In this document: piece after piece, positions 35,141-43,769 of the stretch
Numbering within the stretch: position 1 is the first letter of the stretch
Layout: each line of letters begins with the position of its first letter
Origin: an uncultured SAR116 cluster alpha proteobacterium
GTDB lineage: Bacteria > Pseudomonadota > Alphaproteobacteria > Puniceispirillales > Marisalimonadaceae
Assembly: GCA_902625215.1 (NCBI GenBank)
Contig: CACOAO010000001.1
Span: 124,001-188,000, forward strand
Reading direction: 5' to 3'
DNA: 64,000 bases
Notes under the pieces: generated by a model
What the model saw: only the letters and a program-made list of their open reading frames with translations
Databases searched by the model: none
Told to the model about the DNA's origin: nothing
Program-made: the position numbers and the translations under genes

Positions 35141-37414
35141 GTGGTAAAAATATCAGTAGAACAATTACTCAAAAAAGCTATTAATTATCAAAGGAAAGGT
35201 GAAATAGTAGAGGCACAAAAATTATATCAACAAATCTTGCAAGTTTTTCCTAAAAACATAAGGGCTCAGCAGGGGCTAACTAACTTAATTAATTTTAATA
35301 AAAATAATACTAAAAAAAATCCCCCAATAGATGTAATAAATCAACTTCTAAAGCTATTTAATAGAGGTCAATTTTTAGATGTTGTTAATGAAGCTCAAAC
35401 CCTTACAGACTTATATCCAAATGCTTTTTTTATATGGAATTTATTAGGTGTATCCACAACTCAAATTGGAAAGATTGACGATGCAATTCATGCATACAAA
35501 AAGGCAATCTTCATTAAACCAGATTATGTTGAAGCTTATAACAATATGGGAGTTGCTCTCCAAAAAAAAGGGAAATTTAATCAGTCTATTGAGGCCTATG
35601 AAAAAGCAATATCACTTAAGCCTGACTATGCCGAAGCTTATAATAATCTTGGTAATGCTTTTAAAGACCAAGGTAGAATGGATAATGCCCTAAAAACATA
35701 TAAAAAAGCGATTTTTCTCAAACCTGACTATGCTGAAGCATACAACAATCTTGGTAATGCTTTAAGGGATCATGGTAAGCTTGATGAAGCATTAGATGCC
35801 TGTTACAAGTCAATTTCATATAAACCTAATTATGCATCAGCTTATAATAATATTGGTACCATCTTATCAGATCAAAATAAACTTGAGGAGTCTATTAAAG
35901 CATTTAGAAAAGCAATATCATTACTCCCTGATTATGCAGATGCATACAACAATATAGGCAATGTTATAAAATCTCAAGGTAAGTTAGATGAGGCTATTAG
36001 GGCCTATGAAAAAGCAATATCACTTAAGCCTGATTATGCCGAAGCATATAATAATCTTGCTTATGCATTTAAAAATCAAGGTAGAATCGATGAAGCTTTA
36101 AACACTTATAAAAAAATAATCTCATTTAAGCCAACCGATTATTCAGCTTTTAATAAATTGGGTATTGCTTTTACAGAAAAGGGTGATGCTGAGGAAGCAC
36201 TTAAGGCATTCAAAAAAGCAGTTTTACTTAAACCTGATTACGCTATAGCTCATAACAACATAGGTAATATTTTAAAAGATCAAGGTAAGTTGGACGAGGC
36301 TATTGAAGCCTATGAGAAAGCAATATCACTTAAGCCTGAATATGCTGATCCATACAGTAATATTGGTGTCATATTTAAATACCAAGGTGATTTCGACAAA
36401 GCTATTAAAGCATATAAAAAAGCTCTTTTTTTAAAACCCGATTTAGCACAAGCACATCTTAATTTTGGAATAACTCTTCTTAATGTTGGCAGAATAAAAG
36501 AAGGTTTAGAAGAATATGAGTGGCGATGGAAAACTCTAGATTTTTTATCTCATCAGCGTCATTTTTCTCAGCCTATGTGGAATGGTAGGACGAGTTTGAA
36601 AGATAAGACACTGCTTTTATGGAGTGAACAAGGTATTGGAGATACAATGAATTGGTCGTCTAGCTTGTCGCTTTTATCTTCCTGCTCAGGGCATATTATA
36701 CTGGAGTGTCAAGAAAAATTAGTTCCATTATTAACACGTTCGTTTCCAAATATAGAAGTAAAAGCAGAAGATAAAAGCAAAGATATGGAAAAAGATAACT
36801 TTGATTTTCATTTACCAATGGGTAGTCTTTATAAGCACTTCGTAGATGAGATTACGAATAATGACAAAGCGAGTTCTTATCTTATACCTGATCCAGATAG
36901 AGTTAAGTTTTGGAAAGAAAGTTTAAGGTCTTTTGCAAAAGGTCCATGTATAGGATTATGCTGGAAGAGTTCTGTTGTTTCGCATTATCGTTCTCTTCAC
37001 TATCCTCCGATATCTGTTTGGTCACCAGTACTTAAGATCCCTGATGTAACCTTTATAAATTTACAATATATAGATTATGAAGAAGACATTTCCATAGTAC
37101 GAGATGATCTTGGGGTAACAATACATAATCTTAAAGATATTGACCAATATAATGACATTGACGAGGTAGCGGCATTATGTAGTGCTCTTGATATAGTTGT
37201 TTCAACTAAGGCAACACCGCCAATGATATCAGCAGGTGTTGGTACACTAACTAAGATTGCTAATTGGAGACATAGTTCGTATAATAATATTTTAAATAAC
37301 CCCCAATGTACGTCATTGCAGATGATACATAAAGACACATCAGAACGATGGGATAACGTGTTCAGCTCTATAGCAGAAGATATTATGAAACTTACAAAAA
37401 AATTTAGAAATTGA
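35141..37414 (+). CDS. TPR protein with C-terminal glycosyltransferase-like domain (paralogue)
   Basis: 757 residues. An N-terminal segment (residues 1-60, LLKKAINYQRKGEIVEAQKLYQQIL) precedes about 12 TPRs (AISLKPDYAEAYNNLGNA type), and from about 460 the C-terminal domain has EGLEEYEWRWKTLDFL, LLWSEQGIGDTMNWSSS, ILECQEKLVPLLTRSFP and DFHLPMGSLYKHF. This is clearly paralogous to the 31488 product across the C-terminal domain. The start is GTG at 35141; no strong Shine-Dalgarno is visible. Probably a cytoplasmic protein-O-glycosylation or glycan assembly factor, by inference from domain type. Confidence 0.85.
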   Translation: MVKISVEQLLKKAINYQRKGEIVEAQKLYQQILQVFPKNIRAQQGLTNLINFNKNNTKKNPPIDVINQLLKLFNRGQFLDVVNEAQTLTDLYPNAFFIWNLLGVSTTQIGKIDDAIHAYKKAIFIKPDYVEAYNNMGVALQKKGKFNQSIEAYEKAISLKPDYAEAYNNLGNAFKDQGRMDNALKTYKKAIFLKPDYAEAYNNLGNALRDHGKLDEALDACYKSISYKPNYASAYNNIGTILSDQNKLEESIKAFRKAISLLPDYADAYNNIGNVIKSQGKLDEAIRAYEKAISLKPDYAEAYNNLAYAFKNQGRIDEALNTYKKIISFKPTDYSAFNKLGIAFTEKGDAEEALKAFKKAVLLKPDYAIAHNNIGNILKDQGKLDEAIEAYEKAISLKPEYADPYSNIGVIFKYQGDFDKAIKAYKKALFLKPDLAQAHLNFGITLLNVGRIKEGLEEYEWRWKTLDFLSHQRHFSQPMWNGRTSLKDKTLLLWSEQGIGDTMNWSSSLSLLSSCSGHIILECQEKLVPLLTRSFPNIEVKAEDKSKDMEKDNFDFHLPMGSLYKHFVDEITNNDKASSYLIPDPDRVKFWKESLRSFAKGPCIGLCWKSSVVSHYRSLHYPPISVWSPVLKIPDVTFINLQYIDYEEDISIVRDDLGVTIHNLKDIDQYNDIDEVAALCSALDIVVSTKATPPMISAGVGTLTKIANWRHSSYNNILNNPQCTSLQMIHKDTSERWDNVFSSIAEDIMKLTKKFRN

Positions 37415-37453
37415 TAGATATAATTTTAAAGAAAACACCCAACTAAAAAGTAC

Positions 37454-37469
37454 AACTTCCTTGGAAGTT
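37454..37469. terminator. Small hairpin between convergent TPR and TRAP genes
   Basis: AACTTC and GAAGTT pair around a CTTG loop (AACTTCCTTGGAAGTT). Read on the minus strand it is followed by GTAC and five T residues, so it may end the TRAP permease transcript about 100 bp downstream of that gene; on the plus strand no T-run follows. The rest of the 157-bp gap shows nothing further. Confidence 0.3.
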
Positions 37470-37571
37470 AAACAACGAAGTCATAAGCATTACATATAGA
37501 ATATTTAGGAAGATAATTTTTTATGTATTTAATAGAAATAATTATATTAACATTCAAAATTTGCAAATGGC

Positions 37572-39533
37572 TTAAGTACTTTTAAATTTCAGAATTAACA
37601 GATATATGATTGGTATGGTAAATAATATAGTTGCTGAAATATTAATTTCGTAATTTGAATATCCTGTAACTTCGCCACCTGGCAGTGCCATTAATATACC
37701 TGAAAATCCCAGCATGATCCTTATGGGCCATTCTAAGTATTTTGAATTTTTTAGATCACCAATTCCAACTAGATATCCTTGTAATGAACTTGAAATAAGA
37801 ATAATTCCAACAACTGCAGAAAAGAAAACAATACAAATATCGTATATCGATCCTCTTCCTATTAATGCTGGATTGAGAACAAAAAAGAAGGGAATGAAAT
37901 AAATAACACTTCCTAATTTCATTGCTTCAACACCTGTTCTTATGCCATTTGCGCCAGCAACTGATGCAGCAGCAAATGCTCCAATAGCAACTGGTGGAGT
38001 AATAAAAGATATCATGCCCCAATATAACATGAATAAATGAACGGCAACTTTATCTAAACCACTACCTGTTAATGCTGGCGCAAGAGTTACTGCTAAAAAT
38101 AAATATGCTGCAGTAACTGTCATTCCAATACCCAATATAAAACTCGTTAACGCTCCCATAATTAGTAAAATTATTATAGAATCGCCTGCAAAATTTACTA
38201 ATGCGTATGTTATTGTGCCAATTTTACCGGTAAAAGTAAGTGAACCAATTATAAGACCAATTGCTACCAGAATACCTGCTAGTTCTGCAAATAATCTCCC
38301 GACGCTTTCTATGAAATGAAGAAATTTTTCGAAGTTCCATCTGTGTATTTTTACAATTTGATTAATTATTAGTAATGTAGCTGTGGCATAGTAAGGCGCC
38401 TGTGCTTCTCTTTGCATATACAGTAACATTAAAATTAACATTATAAATACAAATACAAAGTACCAACCTTCTTTTAGAACCTTTTTAACTGATGGGAGTT
38501 CTTTAGCAGGTAAACCTTTGAGGTGATTTCTTGCTGCATACGCGTCTATTTGCATAAAAAGACCAAAATAATACAATATTGAAGGAAAAGCAGCGGCAAT
38601 AATAATCTCAGAATATGGAACTTCTAAAAAGGTTGCCATCACAAAAGCAGTTGCTCCCATAACTGGTGGCATTAGTACACCACCTGTAGATGCACACGCC
38701 TCGACACCTGCAGCATATGAAGATTTAAACCCTGTTTTTTTCATTGCAGGAATTGAGAGGACACCAGTAGTTAAAACGTTTGTAATTACACTCCCGCTCA
38801 TTGAACCCATTAAACCAGAAGAAAAAATTGAAACCTTTGCAGGTCCACCCCTTCTAGTACCTAAAAGTGCAAAAGCTAAATTTAAAAAAAATGCCCCACC
38901 TCCAGTATGTTGAAGTGCTACTCCAAAAATTAAAAAACCAACAACTAGAGTTGCAAAAGCAGTCATTGGTATACCCATAATGCTTTCTGTACCAAAAATA
39001 TGAAATGTTGCAGTAGTATCCCATGGTTGTGATGGTGCATTTAAAAATCCAGGTAGAAAAGTTGAAATTGCTGGGTACATAGAAATAATCAAACAAATAA
39101 TAAAGATCGCATTTCCACCAGCTCTTCTACTACCCTCTAAAACCAAACCCCACAAAATAAATGCCATTATTTTTGCATATGTTGGTGCAAGATATTCCCA
39201 ACCCTCTTCTAAAATTAATGATCCACTGTAACAAAAATAACAAGAAATTATAAATGTCGTTGAAGCAAAAATTATATCATACCAGGGTATTTTATCTCCT
39301 CTTCTTGGGGTAGGATGATATATAATGAATGGTAAGGGTAATAATAAAGCGATCATAGCATAAAGATACTCAGTATCTAACAAAACATATGTATTTAAAA
39401 AATTACCAACACCGAACAACATATAAATTGAAATCAAAGAAGATAATATGGCCGCAAACCTTAAAATATAGTTTGAGATATTGTTTGGAGCTCTATTTCT
39501 AATTAAAGAAGCTTCTATTTGATTTTTGGACAT
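37572..39533 (-). CDS. TRAP transporter fused permease (TAXI type)
   Basis: About 653 residues, strongly hydrophobic, joining the small (DctQ-like) and large (DctM-like) TRAP membrane subunits in one chain, as is usual for TAXI systems. Typical motifs: GLMGSMSGSVITNVLTTGVLSIP, CASTGGVLMPPVMGATAFVMA (positions in the DctM part), and FITPPVAIGAFAAASVAGA. The open frame starts at TTG 39545, but ATG 39533 has GGAA at good distance. It imports an organic acid with Na+ or H+ using the binding protein encoded upstream. A 15-bp perfect hairpin lies between the two genes. Confidence 0.92.
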   Translation of the reverse strand: MSKNQIEASLIRNRAPNNISNYILRFAAILSSLISIYMLFGVGNFLNTYVLLDTEYLYAMIALLLPLPFIIYHPTPRRGDKIPWYDIIFASTTFIISCYFCYSGSLILEEGWEYLAPTYAKIMAFILWGLVLEGSRRAGGNAIFIICLIISMYPAISTFLPGFLNAPSQPWDTTATFHIFGTESIMGIPMTAFATLVVGFLIFGVALQHTGGGAFFLNLAFALLGTRRGGPAKVSIFSSGLMGSMSGSVITNVLTTGVLSIPAMKKTGFKSSYAAGVEACASTGGVLMPPVMGATAFVMATFLEVPYSEIIIAAAFPSILYYFGLFMQIDAYAARNHLKGLPAKELPSVKKVLKEGWYFVFVFIMLILMLLYMQREAQAPYYATATLLIINQIVKIHRWNFEKFLHFIESVGRLFAELAGILVAIGLIIGSLTFTGKIGTITYALVNFAGDSIIILLIMGALTSFILGIGMTVTAAYLFLAVTLAPALTGSGLDKVAVHLFMLYWGMISFITPPVAIGAFAAASVAGANGIRTGVEAMKLGSVIYFIPFFFVLNPALIGRGSIYDICIVFFSAVVGIILISSSLQGYLVGIGDLKNSKYLEWPIRIMLGFSGILMALPGGEVTGYSNYEINISATILFTIPIIYLLILKFKST

Positions 39534-39547
39534 ATTTAATTCCAATC

Positions 39548-39582
39548 TTTGATAAGGTAAAACTTAGTTTTACCTTATCAAA
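39548..39582 (-). other. Perfect 15-bp intercistronic hairpin, TAXI operon 1
   Basis: TTTGATAAGGTAAAA (39548-39562) is the exact reverse complement of TTTTACCTTATCAAA (39568-39582), with a 5-nt loop. It sits in the 55-bp gap between the binding-protein stop (39589) and the permease start. No T-run follows in the transcribed direction, so it is likely an mRNA stabiliser or partial attenuator that raises binding-protein output over permease. Confidence 0.7.
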
Positions 39583-39588
39583 TTTATT

Positions 39589-40737
39589 TTAATTATATGC
39601 GTTTGGCATACCAGCAGCTTTTAAACTAGATGCTCTATTTTCAAGCCATTTTTTCTTAAAAGCGTCACCAGATAAATTTGCTTTTAGAGTTTTCTGCCAA
39701 GCTTTAGCTAAGACATCCTGTCTTTTTATTAAGTTTGCGTTATGTTTGTCATGCTCTGATGTCCAAACACCTTTCTTTTTGTAAAACTTAACCGCTCCTG
39801 GATGGTATGGAAAAATCCATTTAAAATTTTGATTTGATAACTGATATCCATCCATTCCTGGTCCAGAATCTTTAAATTGGTCGTAATTATTCATAACAGC
39901 TTCAGTCAGATGATATGATAAATCGTCAGAAGTTTTTTCTAATGTAACAAAAATTGGATAAGGATAATTCATTCCTTCAAAAGATTTATTACTATCGGAA
40001 GATCCTATAAAGTTTGTAACAACTGCTTTAGCAAAATGTGGGGCTGTAGCTATTGCTCTTTTCCAACCCGCCTCGTCGTTATGTGGCATTGGTGGGAAGA
40101 AAAGACCTCTAGGTGAAGCATTCGTCTTATTAAAAATACTACTTACAGAAGAACCCATGCTTGCATCTGCTTGCCCATTTATAACTGCATTAGCCGATGC
40201 TCCGTAACCAGAAACCTCTACCTTAATAACGTCATCCCATGTTAGGCCACCAAACGCTAAAAAACCTGCCATGTTACCATTAAGAGCTGGAGATCCTTTT
40301 ACCCAGGTAACTCTTTTGCCTTTTAAATCAGCCATTGTTTTAATATTTGCATCCTTGGCTGTAGCAACTGTTTGACCATTTCTTCCAATATTATTGAACA
40401 TATTGTAAACTTTCATTGGTCCCCATTTTTTGTCCGCAAACATAAAAACACCTTCTTGCGCAAATAAACTTGCTATTCCACACGCACAGATTTCAGCTTG
40501 TCCAGCTTTCAATGGTACCATTCTTGAAACATCATTCTTCCCTGGTATAATTCTAAGATCAGTACCATAATTTTTTTTAAGCATCTGCCCAATTCCTACA
40601 GATTGAGCATAACCTGATGAAGTAGTTCCATATGCAGTCCAAGCAATATTTTTTGGAAGATCTCCAGCAATAGCGTTAGAAATGGCGAACAGAGAAACTA
40701 CAGAAATTGAAAATATAGATAGAAATTTTTTTCTCAT
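39589..40737 (-). CDS. TAXI family TRAP transporter solute-binding protein
   Basis: 382 residues. A signal peptide (VVSLFAISNAIA, cleavage after about residue 24) is followed by the TAXI fold: IAWTAYGTTSSGYAQSVGI, PLKAGQAEICACG, LKGKRVTWVKGSPA. The longer than usual C-terminus ends in AAGMPNAYN. It should capture its ligand in the periplasm for the adjacent fused permease. GGAG lies before the ATG. It is divergent from a hydroxyacid dehydrogenase, with a 22-bp palindrome in the shared upstream region. Confidence 0.93.
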   Translation of the reverse strand: MRKKFLSIFSISVVSLFAISNAIAGDLPKNIAWTAYGTTSSGYAQSVGIGQMLKKNYGTDLRIIPGKNDVSRMVPLKAGQAEICACGIASLFAQEGVFMFADKKWGPMKVYNMFNNIGRNGQTVATAKDANIKTMADLKGKRVTWVKGSPALNGNMAGFLAFGGLTWDDVIKVEVSGYGASANAVINGQADASMGSSVSSIFNKTNASPRGLFFPPMPHNDEAGWKRAIATAPHFAKAVVTNFIGSSDSNKSFEGMNYPYPIFVTLEKTSDDLSYHLTEAVMNNYDQFKDSGPGMDGYQLSNQNFKWIFPYHPGAVKFYKKKGVWTSEHDKHNANLIKRQDVLAKAWQKTLKANLSGDAFKKKWLENRASSLKAAGMPNAYN

Positions 40738-40883
40738 ATTTAATTCTCCTTTATTTGAATATTAACTATAAGCTTAAGCAGTTTTAAAATTTTTTCTATT
40801 TTTAATTTTTTTTTTTGAATTTAAACATTTATCATTTAAATACCTTTTTTAAAAAAATATAAAATGATTATTTCAAAGCAATT

Positions 40884-40905
40884 AAATTAATTGTTCAATT
40901 AATTT
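40884..40905. promoter_or_regulatory. 22-bp palindrome in divergent intergenic region (operator candidate)
   Basis: AAATTAATTG (40884-40893) and CAATTAATTT (40896-40905) are perfect inverted repeats with a 2-bp spacer. They lie in the 279-bp region between the TAXI binding-protein gene (minus) and the hydroxyacid dehydrogenase (plus). The symmetry ATTG-N2-CAAT resembles operators of dimeric regulators such as GntR-family proteins. The sequence is AT-rich, so chance cannot be excluded. No other feature was recognised in this gap. Confidence 0.45.
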
Positions 40906-41016
40906 TTACTTACATTATGTTAATGTTTAGACTAGGATTTATCTGTGATTAGGTAACTAAATATTTTTAATTTTTTATCATTTTTAAACTTCAATGAATA
41001 TTTGGGGGGTATTATT

Positions 41017-42000
41017 ATGAATATTAATTCTAATAATAAAAAAAAAGTATTAATGATACAAGGTCTTCACGAAGAAGGTCAAAAATTGTTATTAGCAAGA
41101 GACGATATCGAACCTATAACTATTATGTCAGCCAATGAAGATGAAATAATGCAAGCTGCAAAAGAAGTTCACGGTATAACAGTAAGAACTGCAAATATTT
41201 CAAGAAAAATTATTGAAAGCTCAAAGTATCTACAAGTAGTTTCTAGGCATGGTGTAGGATATGATTCAATTGATGTTGATGCATTAAATGATTGTAGAGT
41301 TCCTCTAGCAATTGCTGCTGATTCAAACATGATTTCAGTTGCTGAACACGCAATGACTATGTTGCTAGCATTGTCTAAAAATGTTTTTTATTATGATAAT
41401 TTTGCGCGTAAAGCTGATTGGACTACTCGATGGGATATACGAGCATGGGATATTGCGGAGAAGAATTTATTGGTTATTGGGTTTGGTAGGATAGGCTCTA
41501 GGTTAGTAAAAAGAGCTCTAGCTTTTGATATGAATGTTTTTGTTTATGATCCCTATGTGAATAAATCAGAGATAAAAAAATCTGGAGCTTATTATGTTAA
41601 TAACTATTTAGATGTTTTGCCAAAAATGGATGCTATTTCGTTACATTGTCCTAAAAACAAAGAAACAACAGACATGTTTTCTACAAATGAGTTTAAAATT
41701 ATGAAAGAAAGTGCATTTTTGATTAATTGTGCAAGAGGAGGAATTATAAATGAAGAGGCATTATTAGACGCTTTAAAATCTAATAAAATCAGAGCAGCCG
41801 GCCTAGATGTATACGATGATGAGCCGTCTACGTCATCCAATCCATTATTTAATCTTGATAATATTCTACTTTCTCCTCATATAGCAGGTGTTACTCAAGA
41901 GGCAACTATTAGAATGTCAATACAAGCTGTTCAGAACGTTCTTGATGTGTTTGATGATAAAGTTAATCCTGAAGTTATTATAAATAAAAATGTTTTATAG
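41017..42000 (+). CDS. D-2-hydroxyacid dehydrogenase
   Basis: About 327 residues with a D-isomer hydroxyacid dehydrogenase fold: RHGVGYDSIDVDAL, NAD motif GFGRIGSR, catalytic Arg in NCARGGIINE, Glu in DVYDDEPS, His in LSPHIAGVT. The frame extends to a TTG at 41002, but the ATG at 41017 has a G6 tract 7 nt upstream that can act as ribosome binding site. First gene of an operon with an HpaI-type aldolase and a quinone-oxidoreductase-like protein, divergent from a TAXI importer, so it probably acts on the imported acid or its breakdown product. Confidence 0.88.
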   Translation: MNINSNNKKKVLMIQGLHEEGQKLLLARDDIEPITIMSANEDEIMQAAKEVHGITVRTANISRKIIESSKYLQVVSRHGVGYDSIDVDALNDCRVPLAIAADSNMISVAEHAMTMLLALSKNVFYYDNFARKADWTTRWDIRAWDIAEKNLLVIGFGRIGSRLVKRALAFDMNVFVYDPYVNKSEIKKSGAYYVNNYLDVLPKMDAISLHCPKNKETTDMFSTNEFKIMKESAFLINCARGGIINEEALLDALKSNKIRAAGLDVYDDEPSTSSNPLFNLDNILLSPHIAGVTQEATIRMSIQAVQNVLDVFDDKVNPEVIINKNVL

Positions 42001-42009
42001 GAGAAAAAA

Positions 42010-42768
42010 ATGAAACAACAAACTTTAAGAGATTGTTGGGCTAAAAAAAAAGGTGCCATCAATGCTTGGTGTTCAATACCAAGCGCCGTAACTGCAGAAA
42101 TGATGTCTATGAACGACTTTGATTCTATTACAATTGATATGCAGCACGGATTAGTTGATTATCAAGTTGCTTTGAATATGCTACAAGTCATTTCAGGTTC
42201 AGGAAAAACTCCTATGGTAAGGGTTCCTTGGAATGAACCAGGCATAATAATGAAGTCACTTGATGCAGGTGCTTTAGGTATTATTTGTCCTATGATAAAT
42301 ACCCCTGAAGACGCAATCAGTTTTGTGGGTGCTTCAAGATATGAACCAGAGGGACACCGTAGTTCTGGACCAACACGAGCCTTAATGGTTCATGGACCAA
42401 ATTATCATGATGAGGCAAACGACAAAATTATTTCTCTTGCAATGATAGAAACCGTAGAAGCTTTGGAAAATGTTGAAAAAATAGCTGCAATAGATGGTTT
42501 GACAGGTATCTATATTGGGCCTTCAGATTTAAGTATTTCTATGGGTTTAAAACCTGGTTTAGATAGAGTTGAGCCTGAAATGATTGATGCTATTAACAAA
42601 ATTTATAATGCTTGTAAAAACAACAATATAAGAGTTGGTATACATTGCCTTTCACCTTCTTATTTGAAAGAAAAGCTTTCTAATGGTTTTGATTTGGCTA
42701 CATTAGCCAGTGATGTTAGAATTTATGCTGAAGGTATAAGTAATAAAATTAAAGAAGCAAGATCTTAA
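42010..42768 (+). CDS. HpcH/HpaI family aldolase
   Basis: 252 residues. Family features: IDMQHGLVDY (active-site His), MVRVPWNEP (Arg), SLDAGALGIICPMINTPEDA, metal-binding Glu in MIETVEAL and metal-binding Asp in YIGPSDLSISMG. The last motif is the canonical form, while the aldolase at 593 has the variant VGHFDLTNFLG, so the two are different subfamilies. TAGGAG precedes the ATG, 9 bp after the dehydrogenase stop. Likely cleaves a 2-keto-3-deoxy acid to pyruvate and an aldehyde. Confidence 0.9.
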   Translation: MKQQTLRDCWAKKKGAINAWCSIPSAVTAEMMSMNDFDSITIDMQHGLVDYQVALNMLQVISGSGKTPMVRVPWNEPGIIMKSLDAGALGIICPMINTPEDAISFVGASRYEPEGHRSSGPTRALMVHGPNYHDEANDKIISLAMIETVEALENVEKIAAIDGLTGIYIGPSDLSISMGLKPGLDRVEPEMIDAINKIYNACKNNNIRVGIHCLSPSYLKEKLSNGFDLATLASDVRIYAEGISNKIKEARS

Positions 42769-42792
42769 ATTAAAACATTTGATAGGATAAGA

Positions 42793-43764
42793 ATGAAAGC
42801 AGTTACTGTAGTTGAATCTGGAGTTCAAATTGTAGATGTAGATACTCCATCCCCGAAAGATAACGAAGTTCTAGTTAAGGTTCACACATGTGGATTAAAC
42901 AGAGCTGATTTAGTTGTAGCTGACGGTGGAGCTCATGGGGCGGCTGGCGGTCCTGGCACAATTGTTGGTATGGAGTTTTCAGGCGAAATTGTTAAAAGGG
43001 GTCAAAATGTAAAAAATATCTCAATTGGTGATAGAGTTATGTGTTCAGGAGCTTCAGCTTGGGCTGAATATGCAGTTGCAGATTATGGTAGGGTAATAAA
43101 AATACCTGATAATAATATGGATTTTGTTAGAGCAAGTACATTACCAATAGCTCTAGCGACTATGCATAATGCTATCGTCACAATTGGTAATTTTACTAAA
43201 GGTCAAACAATTTTAATACAAGGAGCAAGCTCAGGTGTTGGCCTTATGGGACTTCAGATAGCGAAAAATTTAGGAGCTAAATTAGTTATAGGAACATCTA
43301 CAAAGCAAGAAAAATTTGCTAAATTACAACATATTGGTGCTGACCTTGTTGTAAATTCAAAAGATAAAGATTGGGTTGATCAAGTACTACAAGCAACTAA
43401 TGAAGAAGGTGTAGATTTAATTATAGATCAACTTTCTGGTTATACAATCAACAAAAACATGAAAGCTTCCAAGATAAAAGGTAAAATTGTAAATGTTGGA
43501 AGATTAGCTGGTGGTCATACAGAATTTGATTGTGATCTTCATGCTTTAAGAAGAATAAATTATCAAGGTGTTACTTTCAGAACTAGATCTATAAGTGAGA
43601 TTAGGGAAGTATATTCTAAAATGTGGACTGATTTTAGCAATTTAGTTTCTTTGGGGAAATTATCGTTACCAATTGACAAAATTTTTGAATTTAATAATGT
43701 TGCAGATGCTTTAAATTGTATGCGAGACAATCAACATTTTGGAAAATTGATCCTAAAACTCTAA
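42793..43764 (+). CDS. Zinc-independent MDR oxidoreductase (quinone oxidoreductase-like)
   Basis: 323 residues of the medium-chain dehydrogenase/reductase superfamily. The N-terminal GroES-like domain (VKVHTCGLNRADLVVADG) and a Rossmann domain with ILIQGASSGVGLMGLQIAKNLGA are clear, and the quinone-reductase-type GADLVVNSKD follows. The structural and catalytic zinc ligands of alcohol dehydrogenases are not seen. It may reduce an alpha,beta-unsaturated carbonyl or quinone. Third gene of the dehydrogenase-aldolase operon, 24 bp after the aldolase, and it ends 5 bp from the convergent FecR-like gene. Confidence 0.88.
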   Translation: MKAVTVVESGVQIVDVDTPSPKDNEVLVKVHTCGLNRADLVVADGGAHGAAGGPGTIVGMEFSGEIVKRGQNVKNISIGDRVMCSGASAWAEYAVADYGRVIKIPDNNMDFVRASTLPIALATMHNAIVTIGNFTKGQTILIQGASSGVGLMGLQIAKNLGAKLVIGTSTKQEKFAKLQHIGADLVVNSKDKDWVDQVLQATNEEGVDLIIDQLSGYTINKNMKASKIKGKIVNVGRLAGGHTEFDCDLHALRRINYQGVTFRTRSISEIREVYSKMWTDFSNLVSLGKLSLPIDKIFEFNNVADALNCMRDNQHFGKLILKL

Positions 43765-43769
43765 ATTTT

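Noticed and set aside
31488..37414. CRISPR-like regularly spaced repeats
   Set aside because: Recurring phrases have a 102-bp period set by 34-residue TPR units inside open frames, with no constant repeat and unique spacer structure and no cas genes.
31208..37414. Prophage or active integrative element
   Set aside because: No integrase, transposase, phage structural or replication gene was seen; only the decayed tRNA repeat hints at past integration.
41002..41016. TTG start of the hydroxyacid dehydrogenase
   Set aside because: Would translate the G6 tract that better serves as the ribosome binding site of ATG 41017.
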